From: Chitinophagales bacterium
GTDB lineage: Bacteria > Bacteroidota > Bacteroidia > Chitinophagales > Chitinophagaceae
Assembly: GCA_015655015.1 (NCBI GenBank)
Contig: JAATFV010000083.1
Coordinates: 1-36,862 of the forward strand
Reading direction: 5' to 3'
DNA length: 36,862 bases
Below are positions 16,605 through 25,145 of the stretch, one piece after another. The position numbers were made by a program, and so were the translations under genes. The stretch's first letter is position 1. Each line of letters opens with the position of its first letter. Below the pieces are notes generated by a model. The model worked only from the letters and a program-made list of their open reading frames with translations. It did not search any database and was not told where the DNA came from.

Positions 16605-16638
16605 GGACAAAGTTCAGGAGCTCCTGTTCTATTTTTTT
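16605..16638 (+). promoter_or_regulatory. Terminator-like leader element before susC, related to the lptD leader motif
   Basis: GGACAAAG (16605-16612) is followed by the 12-bp palindrome CAGGAGCTCCTG (16615-16626) and then, after TTCTA, by seven Ts (16632-16638). The lptD leader has the same order: GGACAAAG, then CAGGAG/CTCCTG arms, then a T-run. The hairpin here is weak (four to six pairs), so efficient termination is uncertain. Confidence 0.45.
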
Positions 16639-16660
16639 AAAGATTAAAACTAAACTACTC

Positions 16661-19600
16661 ATGCGAAAATTGCTTCGACTACTCTGGTGCGCTGTCGCCT
16701 TATCGGGGTCTTTGCTGGCTTTCTCCCAGGATCATGCGGTCACGGGAGTCGTCAGGGACCCGAAGGATAACTCTCCCCTGGCAGGCGCCACGATCATTAA
16801 TCAACGGACCAAAAAAGCTATTCAGACCAATGCCGATGGGGAATACTCGATCGCCGCCCGGCAGGGAGATTTGCTGATCATCAGCCATGTCGGCCGCAAA
16901 AATCAGCAGGTGACCATTGGTACGGGCTCTTATTACCTTGTCCGGCTGGATCCCGCGGACGGAGATATGGGAGAAGTAGTGGTCACGGCAATGGACATCA
17001 AACGAAATCCCCGGGAGCTGGGTTATTCCGTACAGACAGTGGGGGGGAAAGAAATAAAAGAGACGCAGCGGGAGAATTTCATCAATAGTCTGCAGGGGCG
17101 GGTAGCCGGCGCTACCATCACGCCGACCAATGGTCAGGCGGGAGCTTCGTCGCAGATCATCCTCAGAGGTTTCAATTCCCTGTCGCTGAGCAACGCCCCG
17201 CTCTTTGTCGTCGACGGGGTCCTGATCGATAATCAGACCCTTAGCCAGACTTCCAACCAGGGCACCGGCGTAGGACTGGCATCGGACGGAGCCAACCACA
17301 ACAATGACTATACGAACCGGGTCGCCGACCTCAGCCCAAGTGACATCGAATCCATCACCATTCTGAAAGGACCGGAAGCTACAGCCCTCTATGGCAGCCA
17401 GGCCAGCAGCGGAGCCATCCTCATTACCACCCGAAAGCCCGTCGGCGGCATCGGTGTCACCTACGACAACAGCTTTCGCGTGCAGAAGATCACCCGTTTC
17501 AATCCAACGATCAGCACCTTCACTACGGGCACCAACGGCATCTACTCTCCTACCTATACGACGATTCCCAATTTCTTCGGGCCAGCCTATAGCGCGGATA
17601 CCAAAATATATGACAACGTCCATAATTTCTTCCGGACAGGTTTCACCAACAACCACAACCTGGCCGTGAACTTCGGGAAGAAAAATTCCAGCTTCCGCTT
17701 CTCCGCCTCCTATATCAACCAGGATGGAGTGGTGCCCGGCAATAACTATGAAAAGCTCAACCTGCGCCTGGCCAATACCACCAAAGTGGGAAAATATCTC
17801 GACTTCACCCCTTCCCTTTCTTATATCAACGACGTCAACAACAAGCCGCTCCGGGGCATCGGGGGATACCTGACGGATGTATATGCCTGGCCCGGAGATA
17901 ACAACGTAAAGAACTATCTCCGGCCGAATGGTCAGAAGGCACTGATCAATCTTGCAGACACCACCAACTACAATTCGGAGCTGGACAACCCTTTATTTAG
18001 TGCCACACAGAATAAAAGCCGGGATAAATCCTACCGGTATTTCGCCACGTTCGGCATCAATATCTATCCTTTCCCCTGGCTCACCGTAGCAGGAAGGTTT
18101 GGTTATGACTATTATCAGCAGAATGGTTATTCTTTCTTCCACCCTGAATCCAGCATCAACACCCAGGGTATCGGCGGGTCACTGGATAATTATTATAAAC
18201 GTTATTCCGGTTACAACCACACGATCACAGCCACCGCTAAAAAATCCTTCGGCAAATTCAATGGCCGGCTGATGGTGGGTACGATGTGGCAGGACCAGCA
18301 GACCAAGATGTTCGCGATCAGCGGCACCAACTTAATAGACTCCACCAGCACGGATAGCAGCAATACCCTACCCAGCAAAAGGACCCGGTTGTTACGGAAT
18401 GCCTTTGGCCAGCCCAACCTGAGCATTTTCAAGGATTTCGCCTATTTCGGAGAAGCCTCCGTCAATTATGACAATGTATTGTTTCTCAGCTACACGGAGC
18501 GGTTTGAACAGGCTTCCGTATTCCCAAAATCCACCCGCAACTATAGTTACCCCGGTGTAAGCTTCAGCGCCATCCTCAGCGATATCCTTCCCGGCATCAA
18601 GAACGGGAATGTGATCGACTACCTGAAATTACGGGCTTCGCTGGCACAGACAGCCCGACTGGCCGACCCCTATTCCAATCAGTCGGTCTTCGTGAACAAC
18701 CAGGGCACCGGCGGAGGATATGACTACAGCTTTACCAATGCCAATGAAGGGCTGAAGCCGGAACGCCAGCAGACCTATGAGATCGGAACGGAGATCAAGC
18801 TGCTGAACAACCGCATCTCCCTGGAAGCCTCCTATTATAATACCCTCGTCAAGGATCAGATCGTGGAAGGATACCGCACCAGCTATGCAACGGGCTTCAT
18901 CATCAATACCGCCAATATTGGCTCTACCCGCAACCAGGGCATTGAAGCCACCCTCGGCATCAACCCGGTGCGGACCAGGGACTGGAACTGGAATATCTTT
19001 TTCAATTTCAATAAAATGTACAGCAAGGTCATGACGCTGCCCGCTTCGCTGACCGAATATTACCTGGGAGATACCCAGATCTTCGGATCAGGCGGCGTAC
19101 AGAGCACAGCCATCCGGGCTGCTGTACATATCGGAGGCCCTACGACCACGCTGAGCGGCTGGCATTATTCCCGGAACAATGCCGGGCAGGTCCTCATCAA
19201 TCCGGCAACCGGGCTGCCGACGGTGCTGACTACCTGGACAACGATCGGGGACCGTAATCCTACTTTCACCCTGGGAACCACCAATAGCATCAGCTATAAG
19301 AACTGGAACCTGAGCTTCCTCTGGGACCTGAAAGTCGGAGGAGCCATCTACAATGGAACGGATGCCTACCTGACCCAGATCGGCCGGAGCAAGAGGACCG
19401 CCGACCGGAAGACGCCGAGGGTGATCAACGGTATCCTGCAGGACGGACAGGAGAACACAACGCATCCTACAAAGAACAATATCGTGATCGTCCCTTATTA
19501 CCTGCAGAACTATTATAAGAACATGCCGGACGAGGAGTTCATCCAAAAGAATGTGAACTGGTTCAGGCTGCGCGATCTGACGCTGAACTATAATTTCAGT

Positions 19601-19810
19601 CCGGAGTTCGTTCACAAGCTGAAATATTTCAAGTCGCTGGGACTTTTCGTTACGGGCAATGACCTGCTGCTGTTCACGAACTATACCGGTGCGGATCCTT
19701 CTGCCAATGGCACTACGGCCACCAACCAGGGTGTCGGGTCCTTTGGGATCGATTATGGAAATCTCCCGGCGCCGGTGAGCATCAATATCGGGTTAAGGAC
19801 ATCTTTTTAA
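16661..19810 (+). CDS. SusC/RagA-family TonB-dependent outer-membrane transporter (PUL1)
   Basis: This 1049-residue protein has a signal peptide (about 1-22), a carboxypeptidase-regulatory-like domain (about 25-95), a TonB plug (about 105-245) with VVVTAM, the NSLQGRVAGATI block, RGFNSLS and FVVDGVLID, and a 22-strand-type beta-barrel ending in GLRTSF with the C-terminal Phe typical of outer-membrane barrels. It has no STN domain, so unlike the PUL2 SusC it should not signal to an anti-sigma factor. It imports an oligomer together with the SusD lipoprotein encoded 23 bases downstream. The substrate cannot be told from sequence. Confidence 0.95.
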   Translation: MRKLLRLLWCAVALSGSLLAFSQDHAVTGVVRDPKDNSPLAGATIINQRTKKAIQTNADGEYSIAARQGDLLIISHVGRKNQQVTIGTGSYYLVRLDPADGDMGEVVVTAMDIKRNPRELGYSVQTVGGKEIKETQRENFINSLQGRVAGATITPTNGQAGASSQIILRGFNSLSLSNAPLFVVDGVLIDNQTLSQTSNQGTGVGLASDGANHNNDYTNRVADLSPSDIESITILKGPEATALYGSQASSGAILITTRKPVGGIGVTYDNSFRVQKITRFNPTISTFTTGTNGIYSPTYTTIPNFFGPAYSADTKIYDNVHNFFRTGFTNNHNLAVNFGKKNSSFRFSASYINQDGVVPGNNYEKLNLRLANTTKVGKYLDFTPSLSYINDVNNKPLRGIGGYLTDVYAWPGDNNVKNYLRPNGQKALINLADTTNYNSELDNPLFSATQNKSRDKSYRYFATFGINIYPFPWLTVAGRFGYDYYQQNGYSFFHPESSINTQGIGGSLDNYYKRYSGYNHTITATAKKSFGKFNGRLMVGTMWQDQQTKMFAISGTNLIDSTSTDSSNTLPSKRTRLLRNAFGQPNLSIFKDFAYFGEASVNYDNVLFLSYTERFEQASVFPKSTRNYSYPGVSFSAILSDILPGIKNGNVIDYLKLRASLAQTARLADPYSNQSVFVNNQGTGGGYDYSFTNANEGLKPERQQTYEIGTEIKLLNNRISLEASYYNTLVKDQIVEGYRTSYATGFIINTANIGSTRNQGIEATLGINPVRTRDWNWNIFFNFNKMYSKVMTLPASLTEYYLGDTQIFGSGGVQSTAIRAAVHIGGPTTTLSGWHYSRNNAGQVLINPATGLPTVLTTWTTIGDRNPTFTLGTTNSISYKNWNLSFLWDLKVGGAIYNGTDAYLTQIGRSKRTADRKTPRVINGILQDGQENTTHPTKNNIVIVPYYLQNYYKNMPDEEFIQKNVNWFRLRDLTLNYNFSPEFVHKLKYFKSLGLFVTGNDLLLFTNYTGADPSANGTTATNQGVGSFGIDYGNLPAPVSINIGLRTSF

Positions 19811-19833
19811 ATCGACTTTTTAAATTAAGCAAT

Positions 19834-21504
19834 ATGTTTACCTATAAATTTTTAACAGGAGTAGCAGTGACGGGATTGCTGGCGGTTATCCTGGGGACAT
19901 CCTGCACCAAGCAGATCGACGACGCCTACCTGAATCCGAATGCGGGAGTGGTCGAGCCCGTCGAACAATTGCTGCCCAGCGTCATCGACAATTTTATCTC
20001 CGGCGGCAATACCGGCAATACCGGGAATGGCCTGGCCGCAGATGTACAGCATATAGCCCGTTATGTTCAGTACTGGGCACAATACACGGATGACTATCTC
20101 TACGATCAGATGGGCGGAACGACCGGCGCCAGCGGCGGAGTCCTGGGTTATGTCTGGACTATGCACTATGCCGCCATGGGACAGAATATCAATAAGATCG
20201 TCGAATGGGGAACGCAGCAGAAGAAATGGGACTATGTGGGCGTAGCCTGGGCCATCCGCGCCTGGAGCTGGCTCACGTTAAGCGACGAGTATGGTAATAT
20301 CATCCTGAAGGAAGCCTTCCAGCTGAGCCGTGCCCAGTTCGATTATGATACGCTGCAATCCGAAGCCTACGATACGGTAAGGGCAACGGCCTACCGGGCG
20401 CTCAATTTCCTCAGCATGACAGGAGATAGCGTCAGTCCCGCCAATCTCGCCAAAGGCGATCCCTATTTCTACAAAGGGGACGTGAACAAGTGGAAAAAGT
20501 TTGCCTATGCGGTGCTGGCACGTTCCTATGGCCACCTGACCAACAAACCCGATTTCAAGAGCAGTTATGCGGACTCCGTCATTAAATACACCAACCTCGC
20601 CATGACGACCAATGACGACAACGGGATGGCGCAATTCTCAACGCTCGGCAACAGCTATACGCTGAACTATTACGGACCGACCAGGGGTAATGTAGGCGGA
20701 ATCCGGCAGACCTACTTTATCGCCAATTTACTGAGCGGCAATAATACCGTATTCCCGGGAGTACAGGATCCCCGCATCTGGTACCTGCTGCGGGAAAATC
20801 CCAACGGCACTTTCAAGGGCATTTATCCCTCCTATGGAGCCGTGGGTGATGTGGGACTTGGCACGAGCGATCTTCCCCAGAATTTCTGGGGCGGCGTCTA
20901 CACCGGCACTTCCGGCACCAATGCTACCGCCCGTTATATTTTCCGCGATGCCGCCCCCTGGCCTGTCATGACTGCCTGTGAAATGCAGTTCCTGCAGGCA
21001 GAAGCAGCTTACCGTAAAGGTGACAAGACGACGGCCCTCCAGGCATATACGAAAGGGATCAGCCTGAATATCGAGATGCTGGCGCAAAACTATGGTACGA
21101 ATGTCCCCGCCGCCGGCCTCATTACCGGGGCTACCGAACAAGCCTATCTGAGCAACCCGCTGGTAGTTCCCGCGAACGCATCGGACCTTACGCTCAGCCA
21201 GATCATGCTGCAGAAATATATCGCCCTGTATGGATGGGGCGCCCATGAGACCTGGGTGGACATGCGTCGTTACCATTATACCGATAAGGACCCGGATCGC
21301 CCGGGCGTGCAGGTCTATACGGATTGGCAACCGCTGGATAAATCCGATATCGCCTTGCCGAATAACCAGAAATATGTTTACCGGTGCCGGCCGCAGAACA
21401 CGTCGGAATACCAGTACAATATTCTCGCCGTGACGGCGATGGGCGGAACAGCCGCCGATTATTGCACCCGGGAGGTCTGGTTCTCGATGCCAACAGCCCA
21501 ATAA
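19834..21504 (+). CDS. SusD/RagB-like surface lipoprotein (SusD-like_2 type, PUL1)
   Basis: This 556-residue lipoprotein has a lipobox (LGTSC, Cys about residue 24) and the PNAGVVEP/LLPSVIDNF opening of SusD-like proteins. It has a helical TPR-like core and the C-terminal region with YGWGAHETWVDMRRYHYT, the W..MRR block characteristic of this group. SusD caps the SusC barrel from outside and captures the ligand. The gene follows susC by 23 bases and precedes the DUF4397 gene by 17, so all three form one operon. Confidence 0.92.
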   Translation: MFTYKFLTGVAVTGLLAVILGTSCTKQIDDAYLNPNAGVVEPVEQLLPSVIDNFISGGNTGNTGNGLAADVQHIARYVQYWAQYTDDYLYDQMGGTTGASGGVLGYVWTMHYAAMGQNINKIVEWGTQQKKWDYVGVAWAIRAWSWLTLSDEYGNIILKEAFQLSRAQFDYDTLQSEAYDTVRATAYRALNFLSMTGDSVSPANLAKGDPYFYKGDVNKWKKFAYAVLARSYGHLTNKPDFKSSYADSVIKYTNLAMTTNDDNGMAQFSTLGNSYTLNYYGPTRGNVGGIRQTYFIANLLSGNNTVFPGVQDPRIWYLLRENPNGTFKGIYPSYGAVGDVGLGTSDLPQNFWGGVYTGTSGTNATARYIFRDAAPWPVMTACEMQFLQAEAAYRKGDKTTALQAYTKGISLNIEMLAQNYGTNVPAAGLITGATEQAYLSNPLVVPANASDLTLSQIMLQKYIALYGWGAHETWVDMRRYHYTDKDPDRPGVQVYTDWQPLDKSDIALPNNQKYVYRCRPQNTSEYQYNILAVTAMGGTAADYCTREVWFSMPTAQ

Positions 21505-21521
21505 CCTTATAAAATAGTATT

Positions 21522-22334
21522 ATGAAGAGAACAATCAAATTTCTGACAATAACCGCAGCCTCTGCGGTGCTGGTCTTCTCCTGCAAGAGAGATTTTCCCG
21601 TCGCTGCGAAGACCACCGGCACGGGGTCTTCTGCCTACCTGCTGGTCGTCCATGCCTCACCTAATTTCGATTCGATCTGGCGCCATTCGGATACGCTGAA
21701 TACATACAATAATAGTCTGAACATATACGTAGGAGCCGACAAGTTCAACGCCGGTGTTTTACAGTATGGTTCGGTCTATCCGAATATTGGTAACGCCAAC
21801 GGTTATGCCGCCGTATCGGCAGGCGCCCTGGAGATCAGGCTGACCCTGAACGGTGTGTCCATGACAAACCCGGATTCTCTTACCATATTGTCTTTACAGA
21901 AGACCCTGGTAGCGGGCAGCTATTATACCCTGGTGATCACAGATTCTATCGCGTCGACCCGGGATTCTTCGAAGATCTGGCTGCAGGATTCTTATCCAAA
22001 TCCGACGGCGGGACCGGGAAATTTCTATTTACGATTCATCCATGCCGTTATGGATGGCATTAAGGACACGGTGGACCTCTATTCGCCCAGACGGAACCAG
22101 GTGCTGTTCTCTAAAATAAAAATGGATTCCACTACTCCTTTTATCAATTTCTCCACCATGCTGAACACGCAGGACACCTTATATGTACGGAAGACCGGGA
22201 CGGGCACGATCCTGGCCAGGGCGCAGACCCTTTCCTTTGGAGATCAGCAGTTCTATACCGTTTATTATATCGGGGATACGTCTGTTCGTGTGCCTGCGAA
22301 GACCAGGTCGCTGGGCATAGGAAGAAATAAGTAA
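21522..22334 (+). CDS. DUF4397-domain lipoprotein (PUL1 third gene)
   Basis: This 270-residue lipoprotein has a hydrophobic signal and lipobox (LVFSC, Cys about 21). Two DUF4397-like units can be seen. The first starts at AYLLVVHASPNFDSI, about residue 39, with LNIYVGADKFN. The second starts near FYLRFIHAVMDGIKDTVDLYS, about residue 168. DUF4397 domains are beta-rich and found in exported proteins; their biochemical role is not established. As the last gene of a SusC-SusD operon it probably sits on the cell surface and helps bind the substrate, but this is inference from context. Confidence 0.75.
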   Translation: MKRTIKFLTITAASAVLVFSCKRDFPVAAKTTGTGSSAYLLVVHASPNFDSIWRHSDTLNTYNNSLNIYVGADKFNAGVLQYGSVYPNIGNANGYAAVSAGALEIRLTLNGVSMTNPDSLTILSLQKTLVAGSYYTLVITDSIASTRDSSKIWLQDSYPNPTAGPGNFYLRFIHAVMDGIKDTVDLYSPRRNQVLFSKIKMDSTTPFINFSTMLNTQDTLYVRKTGTGTILARAQTLSFGDQQFYTVYYIGDTSVRVPAKTRSLGIGRNK

Positions 22335-22367
22335 AGAAGAAATTAGTAAAAATAAGCCAAACCGTAT

Positions 22368-22408
22368 AAAAGAAGCCCCCTTGCCAGCAGGCGGGGGGCT
22401 TCTTTTAT
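22368..22408. terminator. Bidirectional terminator between the two convergent SusCD loci
   Basis: AAAAGAAGCCCCC (22368-22380) and GGGGGCTTCTTTT (22393-22405) form a 13-bp GC-core stem with a 12-nt loop. It has a T-tract on the plus strand and a matching one on the minus strand. It lies between the converging stops at 22334 and 22423 and can serve both. Confidence 0.9.
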
Positions 22409-22422
22409 TATATTATTTATTT

Positions 22423-25107
22423 CTACTTCACCTGCTGCCGACGCAACATCAGCTCTCTCCAGGTAGTAAGGATAACTCCCTTCGACCGGAGCCAGGCCCT
22501 GAATTCCGGGTCCATCATCGCATGCATATCCGCAAAACGGGAGTCGCCCGATCCGCTAATATGCCGGAAGTCATCCGTGACAACGGTACTGTGCACAATG
22601 TACATGGCCACTCCGGGCTCCATCTTTTCTATCGTCTCTTCGAATTTTTTGACCTTGTATTTCGCATAGGCTTCGGGGGTAACCACCCCGTTGACAGGCT
22701 CCGGCTTCCATTCGCCGCTGTACGCGACCAGGTCATCCAGCACGGGAAGACCCGCGTTCCAGATCATTTCGCCGATGGCTGTCGTATTGGCGACTGCTGC
22801 GGATTGCGGGCTATTCGCTTTCAACATTTTATTGTTGCCGCCGGGGAACATGACAGGGATATGGTTCTCCACCCCTACTTTAATATACCGTTCGAGATAG
22901 GCTTTGCTGGCAAACAAAGTGCCCATATGCGAGTCCAGGTGCGTAGGATGCAATCCTACAGCCAGGGCCCGGGCCAGCTGTGCGCGGATCTCGGCCTCCA
23001 CCTCATCGGCGCTGGCATGCTGCAATACATCCATCGGCTCCGGCCACAAGCACCATTCGGCATCCGTCAGACCCGGCACCTGCTTTACACCGGCCAGCGG
23101 AGCCCAGCGGTACTGATGCCATTCGGAAGTGAGGGTGAGGTGCAGTCCTGCATCATATCCTTTTTCCACGGCATATTTGGCGAAAGCGGCAGCCCAGGGG
23201 CAGGGCATCATGACACTGGTGGAAGTGGCGACTCCCTTTTCGATGGAGTTGATAGCGCCTTCATTTGAATTGAAGGACATGCCCGCATCGTCTACGTGGA
23301 AGATGATCACTTTGGCCCCTTTGGGGAAGCCAAGCTTTTCTGCGTAGGTAGTGGTGGGTTCTAAGCTGGAAGAAGCCGCCGGAACAGCGCCAGCCGCCCC
23401 AACACCGGAAGGATAGTACTTCGCCAGCCAGGTCAATGTCTTTTTAAAAACATCCGGGGCGGATTCGGGGCCCACCCCATGTTTTTCATGGGGATATACT
23501 TCATACTGGGCAGGTATATTCAGCTCCTGTAATTTCTTATACAATTTTTCAGACTGACTGATATTCACCAACGGGTCTTCCCCGCCATGGAACAGGATCG
23601 TGGGTACGCCTGTCTCCCTGGTAAGCCGGTACCATGGGCTCGCATCCTTACAGATCTGGGCCTGCGGATCGGAAACTCCCAGGAGATTGACCACCTTGCT
23701 GTCAGCATCCTTATTGTCAGCACGGGTCGATTTATCCGCCAGATCTGTCGGACCCCAAAGATCGATAACGGTCTTCACCTTCCGCTCCTTATCATAACCA
23801 TAGGCATACAACAGGGCCAGATGGGCGCCTGCGCTGCCGCCCATCAACGCAAACTCATTTCCGTCGTAATGATATTTTTCCGCGTAATTCGACACGAAGG
23901 ACAAGACAGAACGTACATCCTCTATCTGTGCCGGGAACTTGTTCTTATCCGCTTTTACCAGGTGGTAGTTCATGGAAATAACAATGTACTTACGCCGTCC
24001 TACCAATTCATCGATCAGCGGTTTTGGGAATTCTTTCTTGTCACCTCCCGTCCATCCGCCGCCATGGATATACACGATGACTTTGGCGTTCTCATGGTCC
24101 TGGGGTATATAGGCATCCAGTGTTTGATCGGGACCGCCCTCGCCGTAAGGAATATCCGGCAGGGTCCTGTAGGGAGCCGGCTGGTCGGCGGCTGGCAGGC
24201 CGGCTCCTTTTGAATCGGTCGAGCCTTTGCCCGAAGCCGCTCCGTTATTTAAGGCGGTGGCTCCATTGCGCCAGTTATTTTCTTTAAGGTAGCTCACCAG
24301 GGCCTCCGGATGATCGGTTTGCATCCCCTGAACACCTTTACTCAGCATCGACTTCCAGACTGCCGGGGCTTCATCGGGACCTTCCATATCCACCCATACA
24401 GCCACCCCATTATACCGGGTTACGGCCAGCATGGCGGTGTCCGTTACATTGTCCAGCACCTCTATTTTCGCCTGGCTGAGAAAATAGCCCAGTTGTTCCG
24501 CCGTTTTTATACTGCCCGGCACACTTGTCATCAGCGGCATGGCAGGGGCGGCTTTTTTCCATTTTTTATATTGGTCTACTTTATTCAGGTACACCACTAT
24601 TTGTTTCTCCATGCCGGCGGCTTTTATCTGCTCCCAGGTCTGTTCCGGATCGGCATCCTTAAAATCCAGGTAGATATTGATCCGGCCCTTGCAGACTTTC
24701 AGGACATCCTTAAATTCCGGCATGCGATAGACGGCATGATCTCCTTCTTTGGCATGACCGACGATCTTCAGTTTCTTTATTTGATCAAGCGTAAGATCCT
24801 TTACGTTCCCCTTTCCGTCCGTCATGCGGTCTACCGTGGCGTCATGGCTCAATACGAGGAAGTTGTCTTTGGTGGTCCGCAGATCTATTTCCGCGTAATC
24901 AGCGCCCGCCTTAATAGCTTCTTGGAGAGAAGCCAGGGTATTCTCCGGAACATTTACATGATTACCGCGATGGGAGATCACGATGAAACCGTTCTTTGAC
25001 GCCGGCAGGGGCGATAAAGAATTCTGCGCTGTCAGGCCTGTCGAAAAGCTCATTGTCGCTGCCAGAATAGAAAAGATCATGGCGGATTTCAAACTATTTT
25101 TTTTCAT
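22423..25107 (-). CDS. Three-domain exported fusion: GDPD + alpha/beta-hydrolase esterase + ChbG/YdjC-like deacetylase
   Basis: This 894-residue protein has a signal peptide (about 1-28) and three enzyme domains joined by Gly/Ala/Ser-rich linkers (about 281-312 and 567-588). Domain 1 (about 40-280) is a glycerophosphodiester phosphodiesterase with SHRG, PENT, AEIDLR and LSHD. Domain 2 (about 313-565) is an esterase with oxyanion motif HGGG (348-351), Ser425 in GGSAG, Asp511 and His543. Domain 3 (about 589-894) is ChbG/YdjC-like, with HVDD (604-607), a His in GLHLT and HLDSH (723-727) as metal and catalytic residues; known ChbG removes N-acetyl groups from chito-oligosaccharides. All active-site sets look intact. 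The frame is open upstream to 25347, but the ATG at 25107 gives the signal peptide. It is the last gene of PUL2, and the GDPD plus esterase suggests a substrate with phosphodiester, ester and N-acetyl groups. Confidence 0.88.
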   Translation of the reverse strand: MKKNSLKSAMIFSILAATMSFSTGLTAQNSLSPLPASKNGFIVISHRGNHVNVPENTLASLQEAIKAGADYAEIDLRTTKDNFLVLSHDATVDRMTDGKGNVKDLTLDQIKKLKIVGHAKEGDHAVYRMPEFKDVLKVCKGRINIYLDFKDADPEQTWEQIKAAGMEKQIVVYLNKVDQYKKWKKAAPAMPLMTSVPGSIKTAEQLGYFLSQAKIEVLDNVTDTAMLAVTRYNGVAVWVDMEGPDEAPAVWKSMLSKGVQGMQTDHPEALVSYLKENNWRNGATALNNGAASGKGSTDSKGAGLPAADQPAPYRTLPDIPYGEGGPDQTLDAYIPQDHENAKVIVYIHGGGWTGGDKKEFPKPLIDELVGRRKYIVISMNYHLVKADKNKFPAQIEDVRSVLSFVSNYAEKYHYDGNEFALMGGSAGAHLALLYAYGYDKERKVKTVIDLWGPTDLADKSTRADNKDADSKVVNLLGVSDPQAQICKDASPWYRLTRETGVPTILFHGGEDPLVNISQSEKLYKKLQELNIPAQYEVYPHEKHGVGPESAPDVFKKTLTWLAKYYPSGVGAAGAVPAASSSLEPTTTYAEKLGFPKGAKVIIFHVDDAGMSFNSNEGAINSIEKGVATSTSVMMPCPWAAAFAKYAVEKGYDAGLHLTLTSEWHQYRWAPLAGVKQVPGLTDAEWCLWPEPMDVLQHASADEVEAEIRAQLARALAVGLHPTHLDSHMGTLFASKAYLERYIKVGVENHIPVMFPGGNNKMLKANSPQSAAVANTTAIGEMIWNAGLPVLDDLVAYSGEWKPEPVNGVVTPEAYAKYKVKKFEETIEKMEPGVAMYIVHSTVVTDDFRHISGSGDSRFADMHAMMDPEFRAWLRSKGVILTTWRELMLRRQQVK

Positions 25108-25145
25108 ATACTTAATTCCACATTTACTGATTTTTTTATTATCTC

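Larger units (their letters stand above)
16054..16660. other. 607-bp intergenic region and susC leader, no convincing gene
   Basis: No credible protein gene is seen here; the 72-codon plus-strand frame at 16258-16476 has no family-like features. The stretch at 16230-16280 is very T-rich. TTACTTTG at 16273-16280 misses the -7 consensus by one base, with a TTTG 22 bases upstream, so it could be the PUL1 promoter, which would give a leader of roughly 375 nt. The last 100 bases hold two hairpins, annotated separately. Confidence 0.5.

Noticed and set aside
22381..23268. 295-codon plus-strand frame within the ChbG part of the fusion
   Set aside because: Overlaps conserved active-site coding on the other strand and shows no domain pattern.
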